From assembly GCA_036785705.1 (NCBI GenBank), contig JAWUZG010000052.1, forward strand, positions 3,038,001 through 3,102,000: DNA of 64,000 nucleotides. Direction: 5' to 3'. The notes under the pieces are model-generated. The model saw nothing but the letters and a program-made list of their open reading frames with translations, searched no databases and had not been told where the DNA came from. How positions within the stretch are numbered: position 1 is the stretch's first letter; the number at the start of each line of letters is the position of its first letter. Below are positions 12,513 through 26,024 of this stretch, piece after piece. The translations under genes were made by a program, and so were the position numbers. The DNA is from Acanthornis magna. Taxonomy: Eukaryota > Chordata > Aves > Passeriformes > Acanthizidae.

Positions 12513-12752
12513 GTAGATTGTATTCAGAAATAAATTATTTACTGTAAGGGTGGTGAGGCATAGGCACAAGTTGCCCAAAGAAGTTGTGGATGACCCACCC
12601 CTGGAAGTGTTCAAAGTCAGGTTGGATGGGGCTCTGAGCAACATGGTCTAATGGAAGGTGTCCCTGTCCATGGTAAAGCGATTGGAACTGGAAGATCTTC
12701 AATGTGCTCTCTAACCTAAGCCATCCTATGAGTCTATGATGATTCTATGGTA
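12513..12752 (+). mobile_element. CR1 LINE 3' fragment
   Basis: The sequence follows the CR1 tail: 'TTTACTGTAAGGGTGGTGAGGCA' block (split here by reading only its start TTTACTGTAAGGG), AAGTTGCCCAAAGAAGTTGTGG, TTGGATGGGGCTCTGAGCAAC, and a terminal TCTATGATGATTCTATGG octamer repeat. It is 5'-truncated, as nearly all CR1 copies are, and has diverged by many substitutions. It carries no coding capacity beyond the last ORF2 codons. Confidence 0.9.
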
Positions 12753-14224
12753 TAAATTCAGAGGATACGAAAGTATTTGAGACAGATCTTTCATGCATGT
12801 TTCTACCTGGCTAGATAGATAAATATTATCCCAACGTCATTGTAATAATGCTTCACAAGAAAGTGATGTGACGTCATGCCTTTCAGCACCAAAACCCAGT
12901 TCTTTATCATGCAAGTCAGTGGTAGTTCTCTGTTCACCGGTAGCACTCCCAGGCTGTGTCTGTGTTGGTGAACAAAATGTTACAGAATTGTTGCCTGGCA
13001 TTGAAGCCAGCTGGAACTGTACAGCTTTTATCCATGCTTTTAAACTCTCCCAGCCTCCAGTGCAGCATGTCCATATTCATAGTGCCTGCTGGGGATCATT
13101 GCTCATAGCTTCCCAACTTGGCCTGGGAGGCATCTGACCAAAGACTATGTGCCTCCAGTCAAAACCACGCCAGGGATAATGCTCACACTACAACAGCTGA
13201 GATGACTGGGTTCCAGCCCACACAAGCATATCCTGGCATCATTTAATTTACTAGCATAGATGTGGCTACAGACTCTTATTACGATAGTAAGGCTGATAAA
13301 AGAAAGAACAAAAATTACCCAATGTTTGTAGGTTGCATAAGTGCATATTTTTGTGGATTCAAACATTTGAAAATTTGGGTCTATCTACTTACGTACCAAT
13401 ATGGAACAAAAAACAAGAAAGCAAATTTATTTACCCTAACTTGCGTCACAGAGAATCTGGCCCAGGCCAAAGTTACTCAAAGGCCATTTGATTTATTTAG
13501 AAGTTGGATAACTAAACAAAGAGAAGGCAGTCCATCAACTGAAAAGGACTACAAATAGACCTTTCTACCCAAATCCCATTTTCATAGCCATTTCTTCCTT
13601 TCCTGATATAATTTCAGATTCAGTGCTAGTAAATATTCCTAGGGTGATGGATGAAAAAAGTAATTTCCAGACAAAAGAGCAGTGGGGGAAATATCACTGT
13701 GGAAGTAGGGTATATAACTTGCCAGGGACTCCCTGAGGCAAGAAGGAAAGAAATGCAAACTCTATGGATGAGGACCCAAAAAATATTATTTTTCACCATA
13801 GGTTGTAACAGAAGCCTTGAGTAGTTGGCTAAAAGAGAAATACTTATTTTGTCAGAGGAATCTCTCCTGATTTTTATCTTTTTCCCCCCCTCCTATCTTT
13901 GTCAGGCCTGTCTCCAACCACTTCCCTTTACAAGTCATCCATGCCTCCAGGCTGCTGAATCTCAGTCACATTTCAGTTGATTCACAAGGCTGGCGTGGGA
14001 ACAACAGCTCTGTGCACTCCCTCCTGCTCTCTTATGCCTTCGAGGAAAAAAGAGACATCCAGGTCAGACTGGGATCTCTTACTTCTGTCTCTCCTCTGCA
14101 AAATATGGTCTTTCAGAGTATTCCAGGGACAGCCTCACTCTTCTTACACAAAGTAAGAAAAGTGTTGTTGGAGCCACAACAGATAAAACAAAACATCAGC
14201 CATGGAAGCAAGTGAAAACATTAC
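12753..14224. other. Unassigned DNA
   Basis: No gene or repeat was identified. Frames of up to 98 codons (13262-13558 plus) have no recognisable motif. Confidence 0.55.
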
Positions 14225-15040
14225 TGGTGTTCTCAGGGTTTAATTCCAGGGCCAGTCCTGTTCAATATTTTTATCAAGTTTTTTTGTAGTCGAAACTGGG
14301 ATGTGCTGTTGACTCTCTCAGGAAACAAGAGGCATTGAAGAGGGATCTGGATAGACTGGAGCACTGGGCAATAGTTTATGGGATGAAATTTAACAAGTGC
14401 CAGTGCTGGATTCTGCACTTGGGATGGAGTATTGCTGGGCACAAGTATAAACCAGGAGATGAGTGGCTGGAGAGCAACCCTGCAGAGAGGGATCTGGGGG
14501 TGCTGGCCAGCAGGAGTTCAACATAATCCAGCATTGTGCTCTGACAGCCAAAGGGGCAAGCCCTATCCTGAGGGGTATCCAACATCACATCACCCTCCTG
14601 TTAAAGAGATGATTGTCCCACTGTTTTCAGCTTTGGTGAGGCTTCACCTGGAGCAAGAAGTGCAGTTCTGGGCCCCACAATTTAAGAAGGATGTGAAGGT
14701 CCTTGAATGTGCCCAGAAATGGGCAACAAAGCTGGTGACAGGGCTGGAAGGAATGTCCTATGAGGAGCAGCTGAGGACTCTGGGATTGTCTAGTTTGAAG
14801 AAAAGGAGGCTGAGGGCAATCTCCTTGTTCCCACAAGCTTTCTAAGGTGAAGACATGGGAAGTGAGGTGCTGAGAGATGGGAATGGTTCAAAGCTGCAAA
14901 GGAAGGTTCACACTGGACATTGGGAGGCATTTTTTTTATTGAGAGGGTGGTCAAACACTGATAAGCTTCCTAGAGAGGCAGTCAATGCCCCACGCCTGTC
15001 AGTGTTTGACACATTTGGTCTTTTTAGTGGGAGCTACATG
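14225..15040 (+). pseudogene. CR1 LINE ORF2 3' end and tail, decayed
   Basis: The left end can be read as the RT motif '[10 protein letters not shown]', corresponding to the [15 protein letters not shown] block of intact CR1 (seen at 54.1-54.2 kb in this window). It continues through the C-terminal ORF2 region: [54 protein letters not shown]. The reading frame changes several times and the catalytic FADD block is not recoverable, so the copy is long dead. The distal part is the CR1 tail, ending before a TA-rich microsatellite. The 5' end is truncated within the RT domain. Confidence 0.92.
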
Positions 15041-15052
15041 GCTCACTTTTGA

Positions 15053-15103
15053 ATTATATATGTATATGTAAGCATACATATATATGCATATATATGTATA
15101 TTA
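15053..15103. repeat. TA/TATG-rich microsatellite
   Basis: Alternating TATATG/CATATA units directly follow the CR1 tail at 14225-15040. Microsatellites often grow from CR1 3' ends. Confidence 0.85.
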
Positions 15104-18100
15104 TTTTTGTATTATAGATGAATTATAGAAGCATTCAGTAAAGATTGGCTGTCAGAGGACAAACTGATTTTGCCTTGACAGCTTGGCACTGTTCATTACT
15201 GGAAGAGACAGACAGAAGAAGGAAGAATGAGGTGGAGGAGTAACTGAATGAAACATGCTCCAAAAAATCTGGAAAGACTCCTTAAATGCATAGAGTTGTC
15301 AAACCCATGCTGTTCTGATTAGTAAATAGTAATAGAGACTGAGAAAAATGGATGTACTTAGTGTTATAGAGAAAATCTGAGTTGCTGTGTCCTATGCCAT
15401 AAAAGCCTACACCTCTAGAAACTTCCTACACTTCTGCTGAAGTATATTAGTAAAGTTCATCTCTATTCAAATGTCACAGTCAGACCCAAGATCCTATTTA
15501 TGCCAACCACAATAAAAGTAAAATTTAGCATCCCCTACAGCACCTAATTTCAAGAAAAAATGAGACCTTCCTGCTATCCTTTACCCAGAGCCATTGATTT
15601 AAGGTGCTGTTTGTAAGACAAATGCCACATCAGTACCAAAACTACTTCTTTCCATTGACACTACAGGTATAGCTCCCTGTAGAGAAAAGTTTGGATCAAT
15701 GACCCTTGTCTTGAACTCAGGCTTCACACTGGGCACTTAATTCTGAGTTAGGCAGGAGAAGAGTTAGACTGAACAAACTCTTTTTCTCTAGAGAGTGTCC
15801 TTCTCTGTAATCAAATGACAGGAAAGCACACTTGCATTGGGTCATGAGGTGTAGAATGAGCCCTTGTATTCAGTGAAAGGATAGGATAAGTAGTATGTCC
15901 CCATACATACAAGAGGCAGGTGGAAAATCCCACTTGCAAAAAACTTCTGGGGCAAAAGAGCATCCTGAAAATTTTCTGGTCTAAATCTCTGGAACCATGT
16001 GAGGAAGTTGGTCTCTCTGCTTTTAAGCATCAATAAAGACCAAATTGCCCTGGAGGTGGCTGCATTTCAGTGGTGGGGAGTAATACCACACACGATGGGT
16101 GCATACATGGCCCACAGTAAGGGAAATGGATAAGAATAGTTGCAGAAGGATGTACAGTGCTGGTTGTTTGACTGTTGAAAAACAAAACAATGCACATTCT
16201 TAAACAGGTTATAATTGAAATAGCCTGGCAGTTCCATGAGAGCTTGAGAGCTTTACATATCTGATGTTTATAAGGTTCTATCATTCTATTTAGAATGATG
16301 GCATAAAGAGGTTCAAAGAAAAATGAAAAATACTATTATTCCTATTATCTTTCTAAGACAGTATTTTATTCACATTTCTGAACTGTTTCAATTTGCCATG
16401 AAGTTTAACCATCTCTATTCTCTTTTGAATGCTAAATTAATTGGTACTCAGAACCTCTGACCTATTTTCTTCTGTTATTTTTTTTCTTTTTTAAAATTTG
16501 AGTCATGTCATCCTAGCCAACCTCCTCAAAAGAACCTGAAACAGCAGGTACTGTGTTTCACCAGACACTTATCTCCTCTCTGCCTTCCTCATTTTAAAAG
16601 GAAGCTATACTGAAAATGGAATTTGATTACAAAAGGAATCAATCTGTAACTCAGAAAAAAGAACCTCCTTCATAATTTATATAGCCCTGCTGCTTCACCC
16701 TAATTAATGTTCATCTGTAACTTACTCTTCCTGCAGGTTCTCCTTTCTAAATGAGTGCAAAATGACAGGAAACCTCTGGAAAGTAGTTTGCTATTACAGA
16801 ATTATAGGAGAAACTGGACTGACTCATTTAAAGTCCCTAGTAATAGTCTCATAGGTCTTAAGAAAATATTGTCTTTCAATTTAAGTAGGGTTTTATTTGA
16901 TCCAGGTGCAACTGGGTATCAGAAAGGTAATGTAAATACAACAATCTATTGTCAAGAGTGTAGGCAGTTTCATTTCTTTGCAGATGATATATACCTGGAC
17001 TTTGTGTTTAACTGGCAGGATAATCAGCATGCAACAGTGGGAATCAATCATTAATGTGATGAAATATGGAAAGGAGCTCCATGCATAGAGAGAGGGTGGA
17101 AGAATAGTCCTGGGGTGAAGGACTGGATTCATGCTCTGGGCTTGATTTTTATCTCTGCTGTAGGCAGAATTGTCTGTCTATCTGGAAGTGTCTGTGAGAG
17201 AAAATGCAGATATTCCTTTCTCTCATTCTTTGTCTATTTATGGTTGAAAAACTTAAACACGGGGACCATCTCTCATCTTTTGCATGTCTGCAAGTCTAGG
17301 GCATGGGACCTTGCTTGTCATGCAAATACATAAACACAAACATAAATAAACATAAACATAAGCTATTGATATAGAGAGAAAAGCAGTGTGTAAGTTGAGA
17401 GCAGGTATATCACCAGGCATATGTCTACCTTCTGCACTTGAAAAACTGGGACAGGCAAAAATCAAAATTCTTAGGAATGCAAAAATATGTTATCAGAAGT
17501 TTTATAACATTTGCCACATCACCACAGAATACGATAGAAAACTTGGTCCACTATACATATTAACCTTGTACCTTCACAATTTAATGCAATAGGTTCTTTT
17601 ATCACAGGGCAACTGATGCACATGAGCAGCCAAAGGAAATGCTCAAAATCAGATGGTGGAAGCTAAGGACTTTTACATATGCAAACTACACACAGAAATT
17701 CCTAGGCAATATTTTCGGGGGAAGAAAAAATAACTATGTTTATCCACTTATATTAATTACTGCTTTTCAGGAATCAACTCAAAATGTACCCATTAGAAGC
17801 AAAGTTTTCCAGTGCTCCCATTTTGCACATGAGGAAATAATTTGGCTGGGAAAGTAATTTGTTTGACTCTTCCAAGTATAATTTATGGCATACACATGAG
17901 GTTTTTCCAAAGCAATATTATCCTAACCCTGAATTTTAATGAGAGTACAATGCTGACTTTTATTTTTGATTTTCGTTCAGATAATTGATATTACTTTAAC
18001 AATTTAGACAAAACGGTGATAAAACCAGCAATATATATGGAAATGGGATTTCAGGTTTTGCTGAACTTATTTCTTCTGGGCAACAGCAAAGCTCACTCAA

Positions 18101-20119
18101 ATATCTAGGCTCACTCGCTTCATATCACAGAGTACATTAAAATTATGCTTCCATTTCACATTTCTATAAATGGATTAACCTTTCTTAATTTAAGCATTTT
18201 GCAGATGGCCTTGGAGGGCAGCTTTTGCCCCTCAAATTGTATGTAGCAAAATTGCTTTGCTACTGCTCTAACAAACCTGCACTATGAGGGGAAATACAGG
18301 AAGAATTAATGTTATCTGAAGGATATGGTCTAGGGTCTAGGTACACGTGAAGGAAAAGAAAGGGGGGGGGGGGTTGTTCTGGCTCTTTTCCCTTTTTTAC
18401 CATATACTTTCCATGCAACATGTGCAGATAAATAATTTAAATCTATGTTTTAAGAATTTTATTTTTTTGTTTGATTATGTTCTAATAAATTGCAAAGCTG
18501 AAGAAACATAGCAAAGTCCTCCTGCCCAGGTTCTTCATACATTGACTGCACTTTGTAAGGAGATGCTCCACAGGGCTCCCCAACCAAGTCCCCTGGACAA
18601 CCATAGTGACAGACAAGTTGGTTGTTCTATTGTCCCTTTGGAAGGAAATCTTTCTGGTCTCTCTCAAGGTCCAGAACTGGGGACACAGTGCAATTACATA
18701 AGAATCCATATTAGTCAATAAGGCTGTGACTATCAAAAGATGCCCAGGAAATGGTCTAGGCACTGGAACACAATCATCAGCACTACAAAAATGCCAAATC
18801 ATTCCTGAAATGAGTTTGTCCCAGTCTAACTTTCAGTCTCACAAAAAGTTGCTTCCATAGTTCACCTATTGATTTTTCCTAACAAGAAACCATGGTTCTC
18901 CTCATCACTGTCTCATCTACAGTCACACAGCTCACTTCTGAAACAAGCAAAGAGATCAGGAACAGCCTTGGATTCTCTGACCATAAAAAAGAAAAAAAAA
19001 AAGGTCTTGAAAACAAAAATTTGAATCTTCCTCTTTTAGGTTTTTGTCATGTTTGATAGATCAGTCATGTGCCAAGAGGAAAATGCTACATCCCACCTCA
19101 CCATCAGATATCTCAAGACTTCTGTTTCCCAAAGTGGATGTGTTGAGCTAAACAGCTCACAAGCAAGACAAAAAGTGTCGAGGTCATGCTACCAGCTTAT
19201 TTATAGTTACTTGGTGTTATTTTAGTTCATCCTGGTTTACAGTGATAAAACTGAGCATGGAATAAAAAGCACAGAGTGACAAAACATTCTCTTTTTACTT
19301 CAGTATTGACATTTTTTCGCTGTTATTTGTGATAGAATAAATGTAGTAGAATTCCTCAAGCTGATCATTAGCAAGATAAACTTGGTATTGGTGCCACAGA
19401 GACCTCTTTGGCCCATCACAATGACATTGCAATAAATGCAGCACAGATGAAACAATCCATGTAGATAGACTTTGACTTGGAACATCCAAGCGTGGCCTGA
19501 AGAGTTGTGACTTCTTGTTTCCCTGATCACACCCTGACAACAACTAACATTGGTTTTGTGTGCAAATAGAACAATTTTTGGTTCTCATTGCAATTTGATT
19601 GAACGTTATTCATTACTCACTAGGAACCCTTACAATGATACTGAGAAACACAACATTGAGACTGAGCTCAGTGCTGATCCTGGAATGGGAAACTGGATGT
19701 CATAAAAACATGTATTTTTCCCGGTGAAATATTAAAATATCACAAGGCTTTGAAAAGAAAGACCACTATACTTGTTTCCAAGTCCACTGAAAGAGTAATG
19801 TCTATCATAGCAGTAAGTAGGAAGGGACAAAAGCTGAGGGAAGTTTAGGTTACACACCAGGAATTTCTGTAATTTTGAGTATAAGATAATATTTCTCTGG
19901 AATAATTTTTTCACATACGTTCCCAGTTACAACCTGCATGTTTTTCTAGAACACACAATGACCATGAGTGTTTTGGTGACATTAGCTCCGTAGTAGCTTC
20001 CCATGCCTGTGCCAGTTAATTGGGGGTGCCCAGGAGCACTGAAGCCAATTGACATCAACATATAGGTCCAGCAAGTCCAGCATAGGACCATGAAGAGAGT
20101 CAGGAAGCTTGAACACATA
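15104..20119. other. Unassigned AT-rich DNA with simple repeats
   Basis: No gene or classifiable element was seen in about 5 kb. It includes a (CATAAA)n-like tract near 17324-17362 and a run of 12 G (18362-18373). Frames of up to 106 codons (18482-18802 minus) lack motifs. Confidence 0.55.
18362..18373. repeat. Homopolymer run of 12 G
   Basis: Twelve consecutive G residues lie in AT-rich surroundings. The exact length may be affected by sequencing error. Confidence 0.8.
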
Positions 20120-20515
20120 AAATAGAGGAGAAACTGCAGGAGGTGAGTTTATTCAGCCTGGAAAAGGTTTATGGGGAGTGTTACAGCACAGCTACCTACT
20201 GAGAGGGTATAGCACTGATGGAGCTTCTCTTGTTTCTCAGAGGAATGCAGCAATAGCACAAAAAGCAGTGAACACAAGCTGTAACACCCTAAATACTCAT
20301 TAGCTGTTGGGGACGAAAAAGCCCCAAAACTCATCATGAGCACGGTCATATTTATGAAAAATACCCAAAGAGGGGAGAATGAAGTGTTCGTCCTTGTAGA
20401 AGTGCAAACTGTATCTTGAGAAGACTGCTCTTACCTGGCCTTGCTTTGAGCAGTGCAGTTGGCTTGAGATCAGAAGCCACTTCCAACTACAGATATTCTG
20501 TGTTTCTCTAGCTGC
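20120..20515 (+). mobile_element. Probable old CR1 fragment
   Basis: The first part (to about 20345) matches the CR1 block 'TTCAGCCTGGAAAAGG', followed by degraded tail sequence. The last part (about 20405-20515) resembles the CR1 3' end: TTGAGCAGTGCAGTTGGCTT, then CCACTTCCAAC and ATTCTGTG. Divergence is heavy and the middle is unclear, so this may be one broken copy or two pieces. Confidence 0.6.
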
Positions 20516-23419
20516 GTGATCACTTGCCCCTCAAGCACTATAGGAGCTGTTTCACAATTGGACAGATGAAGTTTGAGAGGCCTGAGTTGCATTTACACAG
20601 AATACACCAAACTGACTATGTGCCGAGGCACATCCTTTAAGTACTCTAACGATTTGATATGCAGACTTATTGCCCTCTCCCTCACTAGACATATGAGGTG
20701 CATCACTGAAATTTGAGAATATGCTTTTTGGGAATATGCTTAATGCACAGTTTGACTTACTGACACACAAATTCTCCAAAACAGGGCTATTCTTATAGCT
20801 GTGGCTCTCTCCTCCTTGCTATTCTGCCTTCCCTCACTGGCCAATATTAAAATTAATAAACTAAACATTAAAATCAAAGATATTCAGAACCAGTAACATT
20901 AGGACAAGGATTGTTCACACTTATACACACAAAATAACATAGAAAACTCAGGAGAAATAAAACCAAAACACTAGAGGTTTATAATCCAAGAAAACTGGAA
21001 TAATGGAGAGACTGCAGAGTATTGTACACAGCTCATGGCTCTGCTAGTCAACCAAAGGTCTGTTCTGCATCCCGGGCACGCACTATACAGCTGACTATTA
21101 AATAAGACACACATAACTGCTCAGTCAAATTTCACAGTAACAGAAATGGAGACACAAAAATTCGTAGCAGTCAGCATGGAATCAGCAAGAGTGACTGTGA
21201 TCCAATTCACTGGGGCCTAGAACCTCCTTTCAAGGGGAGAACAAGGCTTGAAGCACCAGTTCAACAAATAAATGGGCAAAAAGCAAACCTGAGATAAACA
21301 AGGCATCCCTGGCTAAACCAGAACTTGAGCTATTTACTGGAGGATGGCACTAATGGCCAAAGCAAAACAACACTATGCACTCAAGGGAAGCCTGAACTGT
21401 GTATTCCCAAAACAAATCCACTCAGTATGGTCTGCAGCCAGAGTAAGAAAAAACAGGGGAAAAGAAAGCCAACCACAGTCCTTCCTATGCTTAAGAATAT
21501 TTTCAAGTGTGTGTCTCTACTCAACATGCAGAAATCGCTCATGCCTTTCACCCAGTGCCATGCAGAAATTTGAAGATCTAAGAATTATTACAGATATCAG
21601 ACAAATGTAAAGTTATTACCTTTACCCAAAGAACAAATATACCAGTAACTACACTGAAGCTGAATTCATTCCATTTATCTCTGTAGATGAACCCACACTG
21701 GCAGGTGTAGTATTACTTTTGTCAGCACCTGGCTCAGAAGTATTACACAGCTGTTCTTCAAAACAATGGTGTGGGTTTAAGCATCACTAGAGCGAAATTT
21801 TCAATACATCCCAGTGTTTGTCTTTCTTCCAATAATTCTCTCTTTTACATTTTCCTACTTTCTTTGTTCTCTCATTCATGCTCAGCTAGTCCTGTATTCT
21901 CCATTCCTTTTTTGGCATCATTATTATTATTATTACATTTCTTGGTATTTGTCTTCCTCTACCAGCTCTCATCTGTGCCATTTGCTTTGCCCTTTGTTTT
22001 ATTCTTGACTTCTGGACCGGGCTGGTAATAAGAGATGACTTCACGGCCGGGAAATTTTTCATCTCAATGTTCAGTCTGTAAACAAAAATGTTGAACTTAC
22101 TCTCTGGAGTCTGGGTTTTTTTCTCTCCATCAAAGAGAGCAAAGTAAAACACAACAGTTCTCCTCAGGTAAAGCTCAGAGCTCTGTCCTCCACCAGGACT
22201 CTTCTCACAGATTCTGCTGGATGGATCATCTACTTGCCTTGCAATCATAACTCACAGTTTAGCAGCACAGATATTATTGTTGTGCTGTTCACACATCATA
22301 GCATTTCATTTCTTACCATTTGAAATTCTGCAAAATACATTTAATGATGTTGTCTAGCTTTACAAAATGCATGATTACGTATTCAGAAAAAAACATTGGA
22401 GTTTCTTTTTTTAACATGCTCCAGAAACTTTATGTATTGCATATAATCAGACCAAAAATATTCCAGATTTATTGAAGTTCTTCAAAAGGAATTCCGGTGA
22501 CTTGATACAGGTAAAACTGTGCATTTTAGATAACTGCTGTTTGTGGTCTTTGTTCTTTCAGTTGTATCCAAAATTACTACCTACAGAAATCCAGTATTTC
22601 TTTCCACTTCTTGCTAATGGATTTCGGAGACAAAAGAGAGATTGCATAAATGTCGGCTTTGGTTTTTTTCCTGACAGATTGCCTATTAAGAAGATAAAAT
22701 TTCAAGAAATGTGTGAAATAATGCAACAAGTCAATGACAGGGTTCTGGCCCTCTGGATCTGACATCTTACAGCTTCTGCCAAGGGTCACAATTGCAGACA
22801 CTTTCCCTTCTTGATAAAGTTTTTCTCCTTATTATATTTTATCATCTTATGCTCATGATGTGAAATAAAAGTTTCCTTTTTTTTTTTTTTTTTTTGTCTG
22901 CTTATAAAAGAAATGTACCATTACCTGACCAGAAAAAAAAACATTTTGTATTGGGTGAAAAATTAGGGGCTGATTGGCATTTAATTTTGTGCTGCAAGTT
23001 TTCTCTCCTGCAAAATAGAACAATTCCTTTCCAGAGAGCTGGTTCCTTAGGGAGCTATCCAAGGAGCTTACACTGGTCCCACCTGCAAGGCACCTGCCTG
23101 GCTCACCCACTGGCTGGCATCCCACTGATGTTCCTAGGCCAACAGCCAAGGAGAAAGGTCACCTGAGAGCAGCCTGCCAGATGGAGCAGAAAAAAGCCAC
23201 TCATACACCAAGGGAGCTGGGGTGTCATGTTGGGCAAAGAGCAGACCAGCCTTCAGGCAGTCTGGGGAATCAAACGTTTAAATATTTGAAGTTTTCAAAT
23301 TACTTAAATCTGAAGCAACTTATAGACAGGAGTTATGAAAGAAATTTCCAAGAATTCTGATGGTTGCCAAAAATATATCTTAATATACTTTAGTACAGAT
23401 TAAGACTTACTTGGTGATA
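20516..23419. other. Unassigned DNA
   Basis: No supported gene was found. A 96-codon frame at 22472-22762 contains an internal GT...AG pair by chance, and I do not recognise the protein. It includes a T19 run near 22877-22895 and a (TTA)n patch near 21920. A less AT-rich patch at about 23030-23250 is unclassified. Confidence 0.5.
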
Positions 23420-23750
23420 TTCAAACAGGAAAAGGGGATAATCTAGGTAACTTCAGACCAGTTAATCTGATTTCACTCTCCAGCAGAGAAATCCTAAAGT
23501 TGATATGGCATTCAATTAATGAAAATTAAAGGTAGAACTATAATTAACACCGATCAATATAGTTTTATAAGAACAGCTCATGAAACAAATTTAATTTTCC
23601 TATTTGACTTCATCATGTTTGTGCAGCTCATAATGTACTTAGATTTATTAAGGACTTCAGATGGAAAATTAACTCCTCAAAATGCCACTGGTGCACGTAT
23701 TATATGGTTTAAAAGCAGGATGGCTCTTGGAAAAGAGAGATGGCAGTGAA
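23420..23750 (+). pseudogene. Strongly decayed CR1-like LINE RT segment
   Basis: Forward translation across several frames gives pieces of a LINE reverse-transcriptase fingers region: 'GNFRPVNLISLSS' (intact CR1 in this window has [14 protein letters not shown] at the same place), then 'ILKLIWHSINEN' and 'GRTIINTDQYSFIRTAHETNLIFLFD', matching in order the conserved ...[19 protein letters not shown] block. Frameshifts and stops separate the pieces. This is much older than the CR1 tails nearby and could belong to an ancient CR1/L3-type lineage. Without a profile search, the family is only an inference from motif order. Confidence 0.55.
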
Positions 23751-23877
23751 AAACCATCATCATCAAAGGTAGGCATTTCTGAAAGAACTCTGCTGGATTT
23801 GTGTTATCTGAACCACACCTACAAATCAATATTTCTCTAAACTTGAAAAACACTGATTTGGAGAGGGTTAATAGGGT

Positions 23878-23901
23878 TGGAGACCTGCAAGCAGGTCTCC
23901 A
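23878..23901. repeat. Perfect 11-bp inverted repeat, 2-nt spacer
   Basis: TGGAGACCTGC is followed by AA and then its exact reverse complement GCAGGTCTCCA. It lies about 130 bp after the decayed RT segment. Confidence 0.9.
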
Positions 23902-25974
23902 TGAACACATAGAAGCCTATAAGGCAAAAAGGGAAATCTATTTTCTTGTATATATAAAGACAGAAATAATCAGGATGAGAGAGAGCAGATGCTACTACGA
24001 TGAGTTGTAAAATAAAACAGGCCAGCAGCTCTGCACTCTGCCTGTTGAAACATGCAACAGAAAATTATACTGTTTCCAGAAAAGGGACACAGAAAAGCTG
24101 TGTAACCTAGGCAGGGATGCCTTAGCCATATTGGAAGAGACTGAGCTACGTATCAGTGACTAAAGCGCTTTCTGATTCTGCAGGAAGATTAAATCAGGGA
24201 TAGTCATATTACTGATTGCACACAATTTTTTTCACAGCAAGGCTGATTAGCAAAAGCAGTGGTTTCTCCAGCTTCAAATATTTGCCAGCAAATCCTAGAT
24301 GCCTTCCTACAGGCTTTGTGCAGGCAAACAAGAGTCCCCTGCATTTAAAATTCATGCACAGGCTGTAGTGTGGGGATAAATTGGTTAAATATAGATTTGG
24401 GTATATAGGAGTTAAAAATGAAGAAGGCAATGTTCCTGTTAATCTTTCAAGTTCATGAAGATATACAAAATACCTTTATCAGCTGGACAGATTTCATTAA
24501 GCTATCTGCAAAAATGGCTCTTTTCGGTAGTTTGAGGCACATTTGCATGACACAGGGCAAGAAAGAAAATGAAGATACTCAAAAGTTGTTTATCTTGGGA
24601 AAAATACAAAACCTGAGGGAAAGCCTTAGAGTGATGTAAGCTTTGTATTTCCCCTACAAGCAGAAGTGTTTGGATGTCTGGCTTTTTAAGTGTGGTGCAG
24701 AAACACTGCACAGAAGCCACAAAGTGGGAGACTGAGGTTTGAATGCTCAACTCTAACCATCATTTTATAAAACATCCTTGTTAAAATAAACCCCCTGGCA
24801 AAAACATAGATCATAATTTGTTAGAAAGAAACTCCCGTTAACTGAGTTGCAGCTGTAGGACAAATCTTTCTCTTCGCTAAATAACCTTTCAGCTGATTCT
24901 GATTTTTTCTGCCATACTAATGTTCTGTGTTTAAGAATTCCCCTCAGTTCTCAGATTAATACCACCCAGCCTTTTGCTAATAAAACAATCTTTTTCTTCT
25001 GCCCTTTCTAAGTTGAAGCTTATGCAAATTATATCCAAAGACATAGTCCTTGGATTGATTCCCTGATGATGGAAGGGTAATTTGCTTTCTCTGTGTCAGG
25101 TAATGCCACCCTCACAGAGATGCTTGAGCGCTGGTTCAATTTTCGTGATTGTCAGTAATGATGACATCTGTTAGCCTGATTTTATCCCAGCACTATACAA
25201 GGATTTTGTTATTTTACAAAGCTTATGCACCTGATCTTTGCTGATGCTCTCACTGCTGGAAAATGCAGCATCACTAGAATGGCGTTGAATACACCAGCTA
25301 GATTTTAAAAAGTCTTGCCTTTCATGGCAAATATGGGGTGGTGTGAGCTAATCAACGGATTGCCCAAAAGCTACAGAAACAGAAGTGTGGCATGACAGTG
25401 TCTTAGACTGGGAAGTGTCTGCCATCAATTCATAGGATGTCAGTCTACAAAGGATTATTTGATGGCTTGTTACCCTACAGACCAAATAAAGTGCTTTGAA
25501 AATGATGTTTGTTATGTGATTTTTTTCATACACGAAAATATTCCTGCTTGAATGCTCTTAGAGATGCCTGGACTTCCTCCAAAATGAGGGAGCATCAATA
25601 TCCAAACGCTCAGAGCTATTATATGAGTGGTCAGCAATGGAATCTTTCCCATGGGAGGATTTCAAGATCCACCATTTCCAGAAGAGAAACACTGCATATG
25701 GCCCTTTCCTTGGGATGTACAAGGGTTGCCTTTACACATAACAAACTGTCAGAATTCTGGCAGAACTCTGAAGTAACCAGGGTAATGTTATCCCTTACTC
25801 TTTTTTCAACCCTTCATTTATGCTGGGGCAATCTAGGACAGTAATTGTTCAAGTGGTCTCCCATAGCATGGACCTCCATTCCCCAGATGTGGGCAAACCC
25901 AATCAAAAAAACCGTTTTGTTCCTCCTCCACACTTACACTCTTCCACAGGAACTGAATAATTACTGGTTTGAAA

Positions 25975-26024
<50 letters not shown>

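Noticed and set aside
22472..22762. Possible two-exon gene: frame with internal GTAAAACTG...TTCTTTCAG
   Set aside because: The implied intron would be only about 50 nt, the protein is unfamiliar and the frame is continuous through it; treated as chance.
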